A stretch of 64,000 nt of DNA from Thalassotalea insulae (GTDB lineage: Bacteria; Pseudomonadota; Gammaproteobacteria; Enterobacterales; Alteromonadaceae): contig NZ_BSST01000001.1 in assembly GCF_030161395.1 (NCBI RefSeq), positions 3,286,001-3,350,000 of the forward strand. The letters are read 5' to 3'. Of this stretch, positions 7,852-16,922 are shown in pieces. Every line of letters starts with the position of its first letter. Positions within the stretch are counted from its first letter, which is position 1. The notes below the pieces were generated by a model. It saw only the letters and a list, made by a program, of their open reading frames with translations, was not told the DNA's origin and did not search any database. The translations under genes were made by a program, and so were the position numbers.

Positions 7852-9468
7852 ATGCAATTTTTTAGTCGATTAAAGATATTCCATAAAATTCTCGCTATTC
7901 TAGCGGTCGCAATTTTAAGTTTTGTTGTTAACTTAGTGATCAATGTCAGCGCAATATCCAAAAACCAACAGTTGTTAAAGTCGATGCAAGATACGGCGAT
8001 TCATTTGGTTAATCTAACCAGTGAAAATGTAACGGCATGGCAGAGAACCGATGAGTTTTATACACAAAGCGTCTCCTTTGGTGATGAAGATTTGATCACT
8101 GCTGCGAATGAATCATTAGAGAAGATTATTACTAATTTGAAACGGGTGAAGTCGCTCGATCCCTCGTTCTCATTAATTGATAAATTAATCAGCCAAGCTA
8201 ATCAATATCACAGTATTGCGAATGAAATATCAACCGGCTTTATTAATGAAGAGATTGATTTTCAGGCGGCTCAAGGCAAAATAAATATAAAATCACAATT
8301 ATTTGAGCAGGTGAATGAAGCATTACAAAAGGATAAAACGAATGCAGCCAGTTTGTTTAATCAGTTGGTCGAGCAAACGGTTGAAAACTCGAGTGACTCT
8401 CGCGATTTAAGTATTTTAGTTGGTATTTCGTTATTAGCGTTGATGACGGTTTTAAGTGTGGTAATAGCACGCTCTATCAGTCAATCAGTGACTTCAGTAA
8501 ATGATTCTTTACGAGAATTAGCCGAAGGTGGTGGAGATCTTACCAATCAGCTGTCTGTTGAAAGCCAGGATGAACTCGGAAGTGTGGTTAAACACTTTAA
8601 TATATTTACACAAATGCTTAGAGGAATAGTTAAGGAAGTGGTCGATGTCGTGATGCCTTTAAGTCAAAGTGCGGAGCAGCTTGCTGAAAAAGTGCATCAA
8701 GTTGATGAGAATGTGAAAAGTCAGTCGGAAGTTGCCGAAGTCACTAAGCAGTCGATGATAGAGATGCAGCATAGTGTTACCGATATTGCGAAATCGGCAG
8801 CTGAAGCAGCAAGTGCTGCTGAAACAGGTGAAGTTGAAGTAAATCAAGGTATGAGCAACGTACAACGTTCTTTATCGGTTTCTGGTGAGTTGACCGAAGA
8901 AATTACCAGTGCTGCGAGTGTGATTAATCAACTGGCGCAAGACTCGCAAAACATGAATCAAATTTTGGATGTGATTAATGGTATTGCAGAACAAACAAAC
9001 TTATTGGCGTTAAATGCTGCGATAGAAGCGGCAAGGGCAGGCGAACAGGGGCGTGGCTTTGCGGTTGTTGCCGATGAAGTGAGAAGTTTAGCGTCACGCA
9101 CAGCTTTGTCGACTACTGAAATTAGAGAGCTATTAGATAAGCTGATCTCTGCTGCGGAACAGTCGGTTAACTCAATGGATCTCGCAAAAGGTAAGGCTGA
9201 CAATAATGAAAGCATTTCAAGGGAAGTTGATCAGTCTTTAACCAACATTAAAGAACAAATTGGCCTTATTAGCACCATGAATAGTCAAATTGCTACAGCA
9301 ACAGAAGAGCAATCCAGTGTCGCTGAAACTGTAGTGAATAATATTGAAGAAATGTATAACAGTTTTTCATCAACAACTTTAGCGGTTGAGGAAATTGGGG
9401 AAGTGGCTAATCAGCTTGACGGCAATGCAAGTCAAATACGAAGCGCGACGTCGAAGTTTATTATTTAG
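7852..9468 (+). CDS. Methyl-accepting chemotaxis protein
   Basis: A transmembrane chemoreceptor of about 538 residues: a first membrane helix near residues 13-35, a helical periplasmic sensor region of about 150 residues, a second helix near 183-207, a HAMP domain, and a cytoplasmic coiled-coil signalling domain with the conserved hairpin tip NGIAEQTNLLALNAAIEAA followed by GRGFAVVADEVR. It signals through CheW/CheA. Start chosen at ATG 7852 with GAGGTG just upstream; an in-frame ATG exists at 7834. It is the last gene of the porin/binding-protein group, about 93 bases after the preceding gene, and a hairpin follows. Confidence 0.93.
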   Translation: MQFFSRLKIFHKILAILAVAILSFVVNLVINVSAISKNQQLLKSMQDTAIHLVNLTSENVTAWQRTDEFYTQSVSFGDEDLITAANESLEKIITNLKRVKSLDPSFSLIDKLISQANQYHSIANEISTGFINEEIDFQAAQGKINIKSQLFEQVNEALQKDKTNAASLFNQLVEQTVENSSDSRDLSILVGISLLALMTVLSVVIARSISQSVTSVNDSLRELAEGGGDLTNQLSVESQDELGSVVKHFNIFTQMLRGIVKEVVDVVMPLSQSAEQLAEKVHQVDENVKSQSEVAEVTKQSMIEMQHSVTDIAKSAAEAASAAETGEVEVNQGMSNVQRSLSVSGELTEEITSAASVINQLAQDSQNMNQILDVINGIAEQTNLLALNAAIEAARAGEQGRGFAVVADEVRSLASRTALSTTEIRELLDKLISAAEQSVNSMDLAKGKADNNESISREVDQSLTNIKEQIGLISTMNSQIATATEEQSSVAETVVNNIEEMYNSFSSTTLAVEEIGEVANQLDGNASQIRSATSKFII

Positions 9469-9510
9469 TCTCTGCTTTGTATAAAGCTAAAGTTAAGCCA
9501 AAAATTTAAC

Positions 9511-9544
9511 TGCATTGAGGCTCTTTAAATTGAGCCTCAATGCA
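9511..9544. terminator. Bidirectional hairpin between convergent genes
   Basis: A 13-bp perfect stem, TGCATTGAGGCTC and GAGCCTCAATGCA, with an eight-base loop lies between the chemoreceptor gene and the leftward acetyltransferase gene. There is little T-run, so termination strength is uncertain, but the position suits both transcripts. Confidence 0.65.
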
Positions 9545-9554
9545 TTTGAGGACG

Positions 9555-10370
9555 TTACAGTTTTTGATAGTTATCAATAACAAACTGCTCATTAAAGCTT
9601 AATTTTTGATAAAGCGGTTTGCCAGCACTAGATGCTTGTAATACTGCGTAATCTCCCCCTAAATCAAGACCACGTTTAATCATCTCTATCATCAATGGTT
9701 TCGCTAAGCCTTGTCCTTGAAATTCTGGCACTATACCAACTTGATGAATACCGACAATCTTACCGGTTTGATAAAGTAAACCGCAGGCAACTGGGATTTG
9801 ATCTTGCCAGGCGAGCAATAACTGAATATCTGAATTTAGGCTGAGCTGCTGGATCACTTGATAATTGATTTGATAGCCAAATGCCTTGCTACCAACCGTA
9901 ACCCAATGCTTGATATCTTTATCACTCGATATGGGGGTAATGTATAGCGTTTTCTTGCTGGTAGGCAATTGTAGGTTATCGCTTAATGGCAGATACATTG
10001 CGGTTTGCTGAAAGCTTAGCGTCCAGTGTTTGCTATGTTCACTAAGGTAGTGGTTAATGGTTTGCTGTGTTGCTTGAGCGCTGGCATCTAGCGCTTTTAT
10101 GATATTGGCTGGCCAGGTAGGAAATATGCTGCCAGGGCGCAGCTGGCTGAGTAAATTGCTCAGTTGACTATGGGATATCGGTTCCGACGGGTAATGAGCT
10201 GCATCCTGTGCTTTATCAAACCAAACACGGTTTGGCCAGTCGTTGTTTTGCGTGAGTTGGTATTGTTTAACTGCATTGAATTGGTTCGCGCCATAGCATT
10301 GCCACAGCGCAATTAAGTTTGCCAGATTAGCTTGATTAATCTGTTCTTTGTTTAACTTAACGATTGCCAT
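9555..10370 (-). CDS. GNAT-family N-acetyltransferase
   Basis: The 271-residue product has a GNAT fold in its C-terminal half: the acetyl-CoA-binding segment VGIVPEFQGQGLAKPLMIEM (Q/R-x-x-G-x-G/A type) and a following helix and strand ending in the final residues. The N-terminal half is poorly conserved and may be a second, degenerate GNAT-like domain. Its start overlaps the end of the DMT-type transporter gene by 14 bases, so it is the last gene of the leftward group. Substrate cannot be predicted. Confidence 0.8.
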   Translation of the reverse strand: MAIVKLNKEQINQANLANLIALWQCYGANQFNAVKQYQLTQNNDWPNRVWFDKAQDAAHYPSEPISHSQLSNLLSQLRPGSIFPTWPANIIKALDASAQATQQTINHYLSEHSKHWTLSFQQTAMYLPLSDNLQLPTSKKTLYITPISSDKDIKHWVTVGSKAFGYQINYQVIQQLSLNSDIQLLLAWQDQIPVACGLLYQTGKIVGIHQVGIVPEFQGQGLAKPLMIEMIKRGLDLGGDYAVLQASSAGKPLYQKLSFNEQFVIDNYQKL

Positions 10371-10818
10371 GAGAGAACCCTCCGTTAATTAATATAATGC
10401 CGGCGATGAATAACAAAATGCCAATAGATAACTTAATATCGATAGTTTTTTGTGGCAGGTTAAACCAACCAAAGTGACTGATGATGTTCGCCATGATGAT
10501 TTGTCCTGCCAGGGCATAAGACATCATGGCGCCAACGCCAAGTTTTGGAATAAGGTAATAAAAAGTACCAACACCAAACGCTGCCAACATACCGCCAGTA
10601 AACCATAAATACAGAGGTACGGCGCGTATATCGTCTAATCGTGGTAACTGGCTGGCAGTAAAAGCAATCACTAACAATGAAGACAAGCAGGCAATAAAAA
10701 ATGCGATACTCGAGCCCAAGAGGACATTTTTTACCAGTAAACCAAGTTTGGCATTCATTGCCGCCTGGATGGCAATAGCGCCGCCAGCAGCCAGTGCCAA
10801 TAATGATAATAGATTCAT
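10357..10818 (-). CDS. DMT-superfamily small transporter (DUF606/YdcZ type)
   Basis: The 153-residue hydrophobic protein has about five membrane helices and the glycine-rich N-terminal helix (LALAAGGAIAIQAAMNAKLG) seen in the DUF606 branch of the drug/metabolite transporter superfamily. Some family members work as pairs, but only one is seen here. It starts one base downstream of the nitroreductase stop and overlaps the acetyltransferase gene, which fits a single transcript. Confidence 0.82.
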   Translation of the reverse strand: MNLLSLLALAAGGAIAIQAAMNAKLGLLVKNVLLGSSIAFFIACLSSLLVIAFTASQLPRLDDIRAVPLYLWFTGGMLAAFGVGTFYYLIPKLGVGAMMSYALAGQIIMANIISHFGWFNLPQKTIDIKLSIGILLFIAGIILINGGFSHGNR

Positions 10819-10819
10819 C

Positions 10820-11446
10820 TTAGAGCTCCATGACCATTTCTTGATAATCTAACCTGACCTTGGTTCTGCTCGCAGCTAAATCCTGAGCATCTCGATAACC
10901 CAAGGCACAAATGATCGATGCTGTTAATGCTTGCTGTTTGAGGTTAAGCACTTGGTCATAACCGTCACGATCAAAGCCGGTCATAGGACAGCTATCAATT
11001 TGTAACAGTGCGGCTGAGGTTAGTAAATTACCCAGAGCGATATAACTTTGCTGGTGTGCCCACTCCTGTTGTTGCTGCTTAGTCATTTTTTCTAGCGAGC
11101 TTTTCATGTGGTTGCTATAACCAGTAATACTCTCCGCTGGCTGCTTAGTTGTTGCCAGGTATCTGTCGAGATAACTATCTACAGTGTGGTCGCCAATGTT
11201 TGTCTGGCTGGCAATCACAATCAAATGAGAACAGTTTACTACTTTATCCTGGCCAAAAGAGTGAGCGAGCAGTTGTTGGCGAATGCTGTGAGATTTTATC
11301 ACTAAAACTTTATAAGGTTGTAGGCCATATGACGAGGCGCTTAACCGTGTTGCTTCCATCAGCGTGGTGATTTTATCTTGTGGAACCTTTTGTGCTGAAA
11401 ATTTTCTCACGGCGTATCGCCAGTTAAGAGCGCTAAGTAAGTTCAT
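10820..11446 (-). CDS. Nitroreductase-family NAD(P)H-dependent FMN oxidoreductase
   Basis: The 208-residue product shows the nitroreductase pattern: an N-terminal RYAVRKFSAQKVP (the R-(S/A)-x-R-x-(F/Y) FMN phosphate-binding motif), ASSYGLQPYKVLVI, and a C-terminal ALGYRDAQD region (glycine followed by a basic residue, FMN contact). Length is typical of NfsB-like enzymes. It lies between a Crp/Fnr-type regulator and two small accessory genes, all leftward. The natural substrate (quinone, nitroaromatic or other electrophile) is not evident. Confidence 0.85.
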   Translation of the reverse strand: MNLLSALNWRYAVRKFSAQKVPQDKITTLMEATRLSASSYGLQPYKVLVIKSHSIRQQLLAHSFGQDKVVNCSHLIVIASQTNIGDHTVDSYLDRYLATTKQPAESITGYSNHMKSSLEKMTKQQQQEWAHQQSYIALGNLLTSAALLQIDSCPMTGFDRDGYDQVLNLKQQALTASIICALGYRDAQDLAASRTKVRLDYQEMVMEL

Positions 11447-11505
11447 CGTTATCGTCCTTTAGTTAAATTTTGCGCAAGGTTAAAATGAATAACGATGGCT
11501 TTCAT

Positions 11506-12132
11506 TTACATAGGTTGATCGATTGAACACTTTTTTCGGATGCGGCTTAATTGGGTCGGGGTGATCCCGAGGTGAGCGGCAATATGGTATTGAGGAATAC
11601 GATCGATTAGCTCTGAGTGTTGTTTAATAAACTTGTGATAGCGCATAGCGGCGTCTTGTTGGACGATTTCAATTTCTCTTTGATCTTTATCCAATAACCA
11701 GTTTTGTTCTAAATAGTGAATTTGAAACAGTTTTAAATCGTCTTTTTCTAATAATAGCTGGCGAAATTCCTTGAAGTTGATATCAACTAACTCTGTTTCC
11801 TCAATGGTTTCCAAAGCAAATCTTGATGGTGTATTAGTTAACAGCGCAGTCATCGTACCTGGAAACATACCTTCACTAAAAAAATTTTTATTGTACTGAT
11901 CGCCTTTTTCATTGCTGGTGTAGCCACGCACTAGGCCTCGGTAGATATAGTAGTAACTCTTAGGAATGTCGCCAAGTCCTACGATAACACTCGCTTTTGG
12001 TAATAACTTGATTTGGGTGATTGCGCAAAACGCCTGCCAGGTGCTATCAGACAGCGGCGCATAACTTTCCATCGAATGTCTAAGTGTTTGGTATATCTGT
12101 TGTTCTTTTATTGTCAGTTTATCTTGTTTCAT
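11506..12132 (-). CDS. Crp/Fnr-family transcriptional regulator
   Basis: The 208-residue product has an N-terminal cyclic-nucleotide-binding-like beta-roll (LPKASVIVGLGDIPKSYYYI, then GLVRGYT) and a C-terminal helix-turn-helix (IAAHLGITPTQLSRIRKK). It lacks the N-terminal cysteine cluster of FNR, so it is probably not an oxygen-sensing iron-sulfur protein, and it lacks an evident cAMP-binding signature. It stands 59 bases ahead of the nitroreductase gene on the same strand and is likely the local regulator of that group. Confidence 0.85.
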   Translation of the reverse strand: MKQDKLTIKEQQIYQTLRHSMESYAPLSDSTWQAFCAITQIKLLPKASVIVGLGDIPKSYYYIYRGLVRGYTSNEKGDQYNKNFFSEGMFPGTMTALLTNTPSRFALETIEETELVDINFKEFRQLLLEKDDLKLFQIHYLEQNWLLDKDQREIEIVQQDAAMRYHKFIKQHSELIDRIPQYHIAAHLGITPTQLSRIRKKCSIDQPM

Positions 12133-12270
12133 TACTTGATTATCTGCTAATACGCTTTTTTAAAAAAGCGAATATGGTGAGTTTTGCTAAAAAATTATCA
12201 CGGAGGGCTAATAGGTGGCTACTAGCAATTTGGGCTCACGCAAAATTTGATTTTTATTTTTGAATAAGTA

Positions 12271-12290
12271 TACTGTTTTTATTTACAGTT
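12271..12290 (+). promoter_or_regulatory. LexA (SOS) box upstream of dinB
   Basis: TACTGTTTTTATTTACAGTT has the CTGT-N8-ACAG arrangement of the gammaproteobacterial LexA operator and ends 15 bases before the dinB start codon. SOS control of dinB is well established in related bacteria. Confidence 0.85.
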
Positions 12291-12305
12291 GTTTGTGTCA
12301 GGGTT

Positions 12306-13367
12306 ATGCGCAAAATCATACATATCGATATGGACTGTTTTTATGCCGCGGTTGAAATGCGTGATAATCCGGCTTACCGTGAGATCCCTATAGCTGTTGG
12401 CGGTAACAGCGCCCGTGGTGTGCTCTGTACCTGTAATTATATTGCCAGAGAATATGGTGTGCGTTCTGCTATGCCAAATCATCAGGCAAAAAAACTATGC
12501 CCTGATTTATTGATAGTCAATGGCCGGATGGCGGTCTATCAGCAAGTATCCAAGCAGATCCGAGCAATTTTTCAACGTTATACCTCAGTGATAGAACCAC
12601 TTAGTTTGGATGAAGCTTATTTAGATGTCAGTGATTGTCAACTGCACTACGGTAGTGCGACCTTAATTGCTCAGCAAATTCGAGCCGATATTTACAATGA
12701 ATTAGGACTTACCGCTTCTGCAGGAGTTGCGCCGAATAAGTTTTTGGCAAAAATCGCCAGTGATGAAAATAAACCCAATGGCCAATGTGTGATCAGCCCT
12801 GATCAGGTATCGGAATTTGTTGCAGATTTATCGTTAAGAAAAATTCCTGGTGTTGGGCCAAAAACTGCCGAGCGCTTGGCTCAACATGGTTTTTTGACTT
12901 GCCGGGATATCAGGAAAAGTTCGATTGCCAAGTTGCAGTTGGTGGCCGGCAAGCAGGCGGTCAGCTTATATCATCGAAGCTTTGGCAAGGATGAACGTCC
13001 AGTGGAAACCCATAGAGAGCGTAAATCGCTCGGTGTGGAAACTACGGTTGTCCACAATATTAACACGCTTGAGCAGGTACTCGCGGTCGCAGATAGTTTG
13101 CTGGAGAAATTAAATAATCGTTATTTAGCCTGTCAAGATAAGGGCATTGTCAAACAAGGAGTGAAACTTAAATTTGCCGATTTTAATCAAACCACGGTTG
13201 AACAGCAAAGTGGTGAGATAGACGCCAGTATATTTAAGGCGTTATTTGCCAAGGCGATGTTAAGGGCTGATAATCGAGAAATTCGCTTGGTGGGGGTGTC
13301 ACTAGGGTTTGACAGTCAGCAAAAAGTGTTAGTTGACAGTGGGCAACTAACCCTGCCAATTACATAA
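12306..13367 (+). CDS. dinB: DNA polymerase IV (Y-family translesion polymerase)
   Basis: The 353-residue protein begins with the Y-family motif HIDMDCFYAAVE (catalytic Asp) and contains the second catalytic motif SLDEAYLDV with Asp-Glu, followed by ASAGVAPNKFLAKIASD and the helix-hairpin-helix segment KIPGVGPKTAERLA. It synthesises across damaged bases and extends mismatched ends. The length is typical (E. coli 351). A LexA box sits immediately upstream. A gene for a secreted hydrolase follows after 14 bases. Confidence 0.97.
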   Translation: MRKIIHIDMDCFYAAVEMRDNPAYREIPIAVGGNSARGVLCTCNYIAREYGVRSAMPNHQAKKLCPDLLIVNGRMAVYQQVSKQIRAIFQRYTSVIEPLSLDEAYLDVSDCQLHYGSATLIAQQIRADIYNELGLTASAGVAPNKFLAKIASDENKPNGQCVISPDQVSEFVADLSLRKIPGVGPKTAERLAQHGFLTCRDIRKSSIAKLQLVAGKQAVSLYHRSFGKDERPVETHRERKSLGVETTVVHNINTLEQVLAVADSLLEKLNNRYLACQDKGIVKQGVKLKFADFNQTTVEQQSGEIDASIFKALFAKAMLRADNREIRLVGVSLGFDSQQKVLVDSGQLTLPIT

Positions 13368-13381
13368 AAAAGGATAATAAA

Positions 13382-14236
13382 ATGTTTAAAAAGTTATTAG
13401 CCACCTTACTTTGCGTTGTGGCCGCTACCGGACCATTAAGTGCTGGGGAAATGGACGATGTTAAGTTACTGGCAACCAAAGCGGGCGCTAATGTTTATAT
13501 GTTAACTGGCGCTGGTGGCAATATTGGTCTGCTGGTGACGGAAAAAGGATTATTATTGGTTGATGATCAGTTTCAGCCGCTTGCGGAGAAAATAGAAGCG
13601 GCAATGCAGGAGATTAACAATAACGAATTAAAATATGTGGTTAATACGCATTTTCATGGTGATCATACCGGCAGTAATAGTTACTTTGCTCGTCAGGCAC
13701 CGATTTTTGCCCATAAGAATGTCAGGGCACGCTTAAAAGCCGAAGAAGATTCAGATATCTATCGTTTACCTGTCGTAACTTATCAGGAGGGCGCGACCAT
13801 CTATCTGGATAATGAAGAAGTTCAGTTGCTTCATCTTCCTGCTGGTCATACCGATGGCGATACTGTGGTCTATTTTAAGCAGGCGAATGTGCTTCATACC
13901 GGCGATTTATTTTTTGAACTTGGTTTTCCCTATATCGATCTCGATAGTGGTGGTAGCGTGAAAGGTTATCTGACCAATGTTAAGCAGCTGATTAGTCAAA
14001 TGCCGGACGATGTGGTGATTATTCCAGGCCACGGTAAACTCACCAATAAGGCCGCCTATATCGCATATGCTGAAATGATAGAATTTAGCATTAACCGAGT
14101 CACTAAGGCGTTAAATGAAGGAAAATCACAGCAGGATATTTTGGCACTTGGCATAGGGGAAAAATATCAAGATCAAGCATGGGCATTTATCAGTGAAGAG
14201 CGTTGGTTGAAAACTTTAGTTAGAGATTTGAAGTAG
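13382..14236 (+). CDS. Secreted metallo-beta-lactamase-fold hydrolase
   Basis: The 284-residue product has an N-terminal signal peptide (cleavage near SAG) and the complete metal-binding set of the metallo-beta-lactamase fold: THFHGDHTG (HxHxDH), then GHTDGD, TGDLFFELG and PGHGKL. Two zinc ions are therefore expected in the periplasm. It most resembles the broad group of uncharacterised periplasmic MBL hydrolases rather than a proven carbapenemase; a role in resistance should not be assumed. It is only 14 bases after dinB, so partial co-transcription under LexA is possible. Confidence 0.87.
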   Translation: MFKKLLATLLCVVAATGPLSAGEMDDVKLLATKAGANVYMLTGAGGNIGLLVTEKGLLLVDDQFQPLAEKIEAAMQEINNNELKYVVNTHFHGDHTGSNSYFARQAPIFAHKNVRARLKAEEDSDIYRLPVVTYQEGATIYLDNEEVQLLHLPAGHTDGDTVVYFKQANVLHTGDLFFELGFPYIDLDSGGSVKGYLTNVKQLISQMPDDVVIIPGHGKLTNKAAYIAYAEMIEFSINRVTKALNEGKSQQDILALGIGEKYQDQAWAFISEERWLKTLVRDLK

Positions 14237-14313
14237 TAATTAATCCCTTGGCTATGCTCTTGATAGTAATTGTTAGGTAAACAAGCTATATGTAGCATTG
14301 TTCCTTGGCACTA

Positions 14314-14339
14314 CATCACCAACTTCCCTGTTGGTGATG
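14314..14339. terminator. Hairpin between convergent genes
   Basis: A 10-bp perfect stem, CATCACCAAC and GTTGGTGATG, with a six-base loop lies between the MBL hydrolase gene and the leftward regulator gene. The T-tail is weak in both directions. Confidence 0.6.
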
Positions 14340-14361
14340 CTAATTCTTTGTCATGTAAAAA

Positions 14362-16704
14362 TCACTCTACCAAAGGCGTGTGTTTAAGTTTAACTATGTC
14401 TTTGCGCGCCGAAATGATCTGGGTAAGTAATAATTGCTCGCCTTTTACATCGCTAAAATACGCAATCTGTGAACTAACATGGCCGATAAAATCCAAAGTT
14501 TGCTGCTTAATATGGTACTGCCATAGTCGATAATCCTGATTGAATGACCAAATGTTATCGGCTCGCAAAATAAACCTTGTGGATGCACTTTGATTATTAA
14601 GTGTTGCAAGATGAACAGCGCCAGAGTCGCTTTGTTGCCAATATTGATTAAATTCATCCTGATAAATTAATCCGGCGGTGTCAGATATTTGCGCCCATTT
14701 AACTTGTGTCGTCGTCAGTGGGGTCAAATCTTTTGTTGCGATGTTGTATGTCGCCACCTTGAGCACGCCTTGGATCCGTACTTTGAGCAGTAAATTATCA
14801 TCGCTTAGCCATTGGTATACTTCGGTAATAGGGTAAGGCAAGTCAATTACCTGTTGTGTTTTGTCTATGTCTATTTCAATAAGTTGGCCATTTACTGCAG
14901 CGATTAGGCTATTGCCTTGAGGGCTCCAAGCAAAACTTTCTATCACGGTGTCAGTTGGAAATTGTGTAAGCTGGCTAATTTGCTGACCACGTTTTAACCA
15001 AATTTGTTCTTGCCCACTGCGGTCACTGATAAAAGCAATTAACTCACCATTTGGCTGAAAATGCGCATCAAATTCTGCATGTGCAGAGCGAGTTAAACTT
15101 TTGTATGGTTGATGGACGGCATTAAAGTGCGCTAGCTGATTAAATTCCGGTTCAAGCTTTGAAGCTAATGCATCAAATGAAGTTTTTGAAATATCAAGAT
15201 CAACTTTTCCCTGAGTCGCTATGATACTTCGGCCATCGGGATGAAAAGAGTGTCTGCTTAAATCGTTGTATGGGAGCTGAGAGAGCTTACTTACCTTGCC
15301 GTCAAATGACAGTGAGAACAAGCGTTTTCCTGTAGTAAAGGCAAGTTGATGAGTAAAGGGATCTTCAAATGGGTAGATCAACCGGTAAGGGAGTAATCCA
15401 TCTTTGCGTTCAATAGGATGGCTTGTGATGACATTGCCTTGAGTATCTATACGTTGCAGTAAATGTTCGCTTTTATCGTTTATGCCAATAACATACAGCT
15501 CATTGTTTTCAGGCAGATGGCCTAAATGATAAATATTAAGCTTACCTGGCGCGTATAGCGTTTTTTCAATTGTTGCATCTGGCATATATTTAACGACGTG
15601 CCAGCGGTCATTTTTTTTCTTTAATACCGCGATGTTGCCATTGTCTAGCCAAACAGGATTGGATAATTCTCCATCATGACAACTGACGGCAACTTCAGGT
15701 TCCATGGCAGAGGTTAATGCTTGCTCAATGTCTAATGTCATCAAGTTCCAGCACTGGCGCAATACAATATCATGGTCGGTATTTGTAATGTCTTTATTTG
15801 CTGCATTGGTGCTTGAACACGTTTCTTTTGCCATAAAGGCGAGTTTTTTACCATCGGGTGTAAACTGATGACTGCCATAAAAGCCTGTACTTAATGTTAG
15901 CTGATGTTCTTGGTTATCCGTTAAGTCATAAAGCCAAATATTATTGGCGCAAAAACCATCAAAACGATGAAAAACAATGGCATTGCCGTCTGGACTATAA
16001 CTTGCGTTAGTTTCTTTCGCATCACTGACTAAAATAGGCGTTAGTGAATTTAACTCAAGATTTCTAGTGGAGGAAGGCAGTAAATGAAAACTACTTATTA
16101 CCAGCATGAACACTATTAATATGATGATAATTGCTTTTAGATTTATCAGCCGTTGATGCCAACGACTTTTGTTTTCTTTGAGTTGTTCAGTTTTGTTTAA
16201 TACTGTAGGTGATATTCGTTCGTTAATTGTTGTTTTATCACTATTTTGAAGGTTTTCTGAAGCATTGCTTTTCTCATGCTGTATGTTGGATGCTTCAAAT
16301 GTTGAGCTTGAGCCTGCGCGATTGATTAGTGGCTGTTTTCGTTCTTCCGTATTTGAATTTTCTTGCGGCTCTTTGGCTAAGCGGACATTGGCTTCTAAAC
16401 TATAGCCCTTTTTGGCGTGGGTTTTAATGATGGTCTGTAGTTTGCTGTTGTCACCCATGGCTTTGCGAAGCTGAGCAATACAGCGTTGAACCGAATTAGG
16501 AGAGACAACGGTATTTCCCCAGACTTTATCCATAATGGTTTCGACGCTGACAACACTTGGCGTGTTTTCAATTAATACCAGTAACACTTCAAGTGACTTT
16601 GGTGGGACATTAACTAAGGCATCTTGCGTATCGCATTCAGTGTTTGTGATTTGGTTTTTGTCTACTTCGATAAAGTAATTGTTTATATGAAACTGTCGCT
16701 TCAT
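14362..16704 (-). CDS. CadC-like membrane regulator with winged helix and PD40/TolB propeller
   Basis: The 780-residue product has an OmpR/PhoB-type winged helix at about residues 1-105 (ending KTHAKKGYSLEA), a low-complexity polar linker, one transmembrane helix at about 189-209, and a periplasmic beta-propeller with repeated PD40/TolB-like blades (for example SPDGNAIVFHRFD, TPDGKKLAFMAKE, WSPQGNSLIAAVNG). This is the ToxR/CadC layout: a DNA-binding domain inside the cell and a sensor outside. It is divergent from the NTF2-like and esterase genes at 16923-18685, its likely targets. A second protein of the same design is at 60565. Confidence 0.85.
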   Translation of the reverse strand: MKRQFHINNYFIEVDKNQITNTECDTQDALVNVPPKSLEVLLVLIENTPSVVSVETIMDKVWGNTVVSPNSVQRCIAQLRKAMGDNSKLQTIIKTHAKKGYSLEANVRLAKEPQENSNTEERKQPLINRAGSSSTFEASNIQHEKSNASENLQNSDKTTINERISPTVLNKTEQLKENKSRWHQRLINLKAIIIILIVFMLVISSFHLLPSSTRNLELNSLTPILVSDAKETNASYSPDGNAIVFHRFDGFCANNIWLYDLTDNQEHQLTLSTGFYGSHQFTPDGKKLAFMAKETCSSTNAANKDITNTDHDIVLRQCWNLMTLDIEQALTSAMEPEVAVSCHDGELSNPVWLDNGNIAVLKKKNDRWHVVKYMPDATIEKTLYAPGKLNIYHLGHLPENNELYVIGINDKSEHLLQRIDTQGNVITSHPIERKDGLLPYRLIYPFEDPFTHQLAFTTGKRLFSLSFDGKVSKLSQLPYNDLSRHSFHPDGRSIIATQGKVDLDISKTSFDALASKLEPEFNQLAHFNAVHQPYKSLTRSAHAEFDAHFQPNGELIAFISDRSGQEQIWLKRGQQISQLTQFPTDTVIESFAWSPQGNSLIAAVNGQLIEIDIDKTQQVIDLPYPITEVYQWLSDDNLLLKVRIQGVLKVATYNIATKDLTPLTTTQVKWAQISDTAGLIYQDEFNQYWQQSDSGAVHLATLNNQSASTRFILRADNIWSFNQDYRLWQYHIKQQTLDFIGHVSSQIAYFSDVKGEQLLLTQIISARKDIVKLKHTPLVE

Positions 16705-16922
16705 TTTTTTATTATTCTCAATAGTGCATAAATCTTCACGCTTACCCTACCACAAAACCGTCAACTTGTGGCAGCGCGTTCCGCTTTCATCTTTGTCAGT
16801 CAGATTACCTTGCCATTATCAGTTAGGCAAATTTCAGCAAAAAATCAGCTTTTTTTAAGCTAAATTTCAAGGAATTATCTGTGCAAACGTTATGCTGCAG
16901 GCAACACCTAAGGAGGAATATG

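Noticed and set aside
9564..9577. TTGATAGTTATCAA, a perfect FNR-box match
   Set aside because: It lies inside the coding end of the acetyltransferase gene, near its stop codon and far from any start, so chance is more likely than a regulator site.
13382..14236. Beta-lactamase (carbapenemase) gene
   Set aside because: The fold motifs are shared by many secreted MBL hydrolases and nothing in the sequence or context points to antibiotic hydrolysis.
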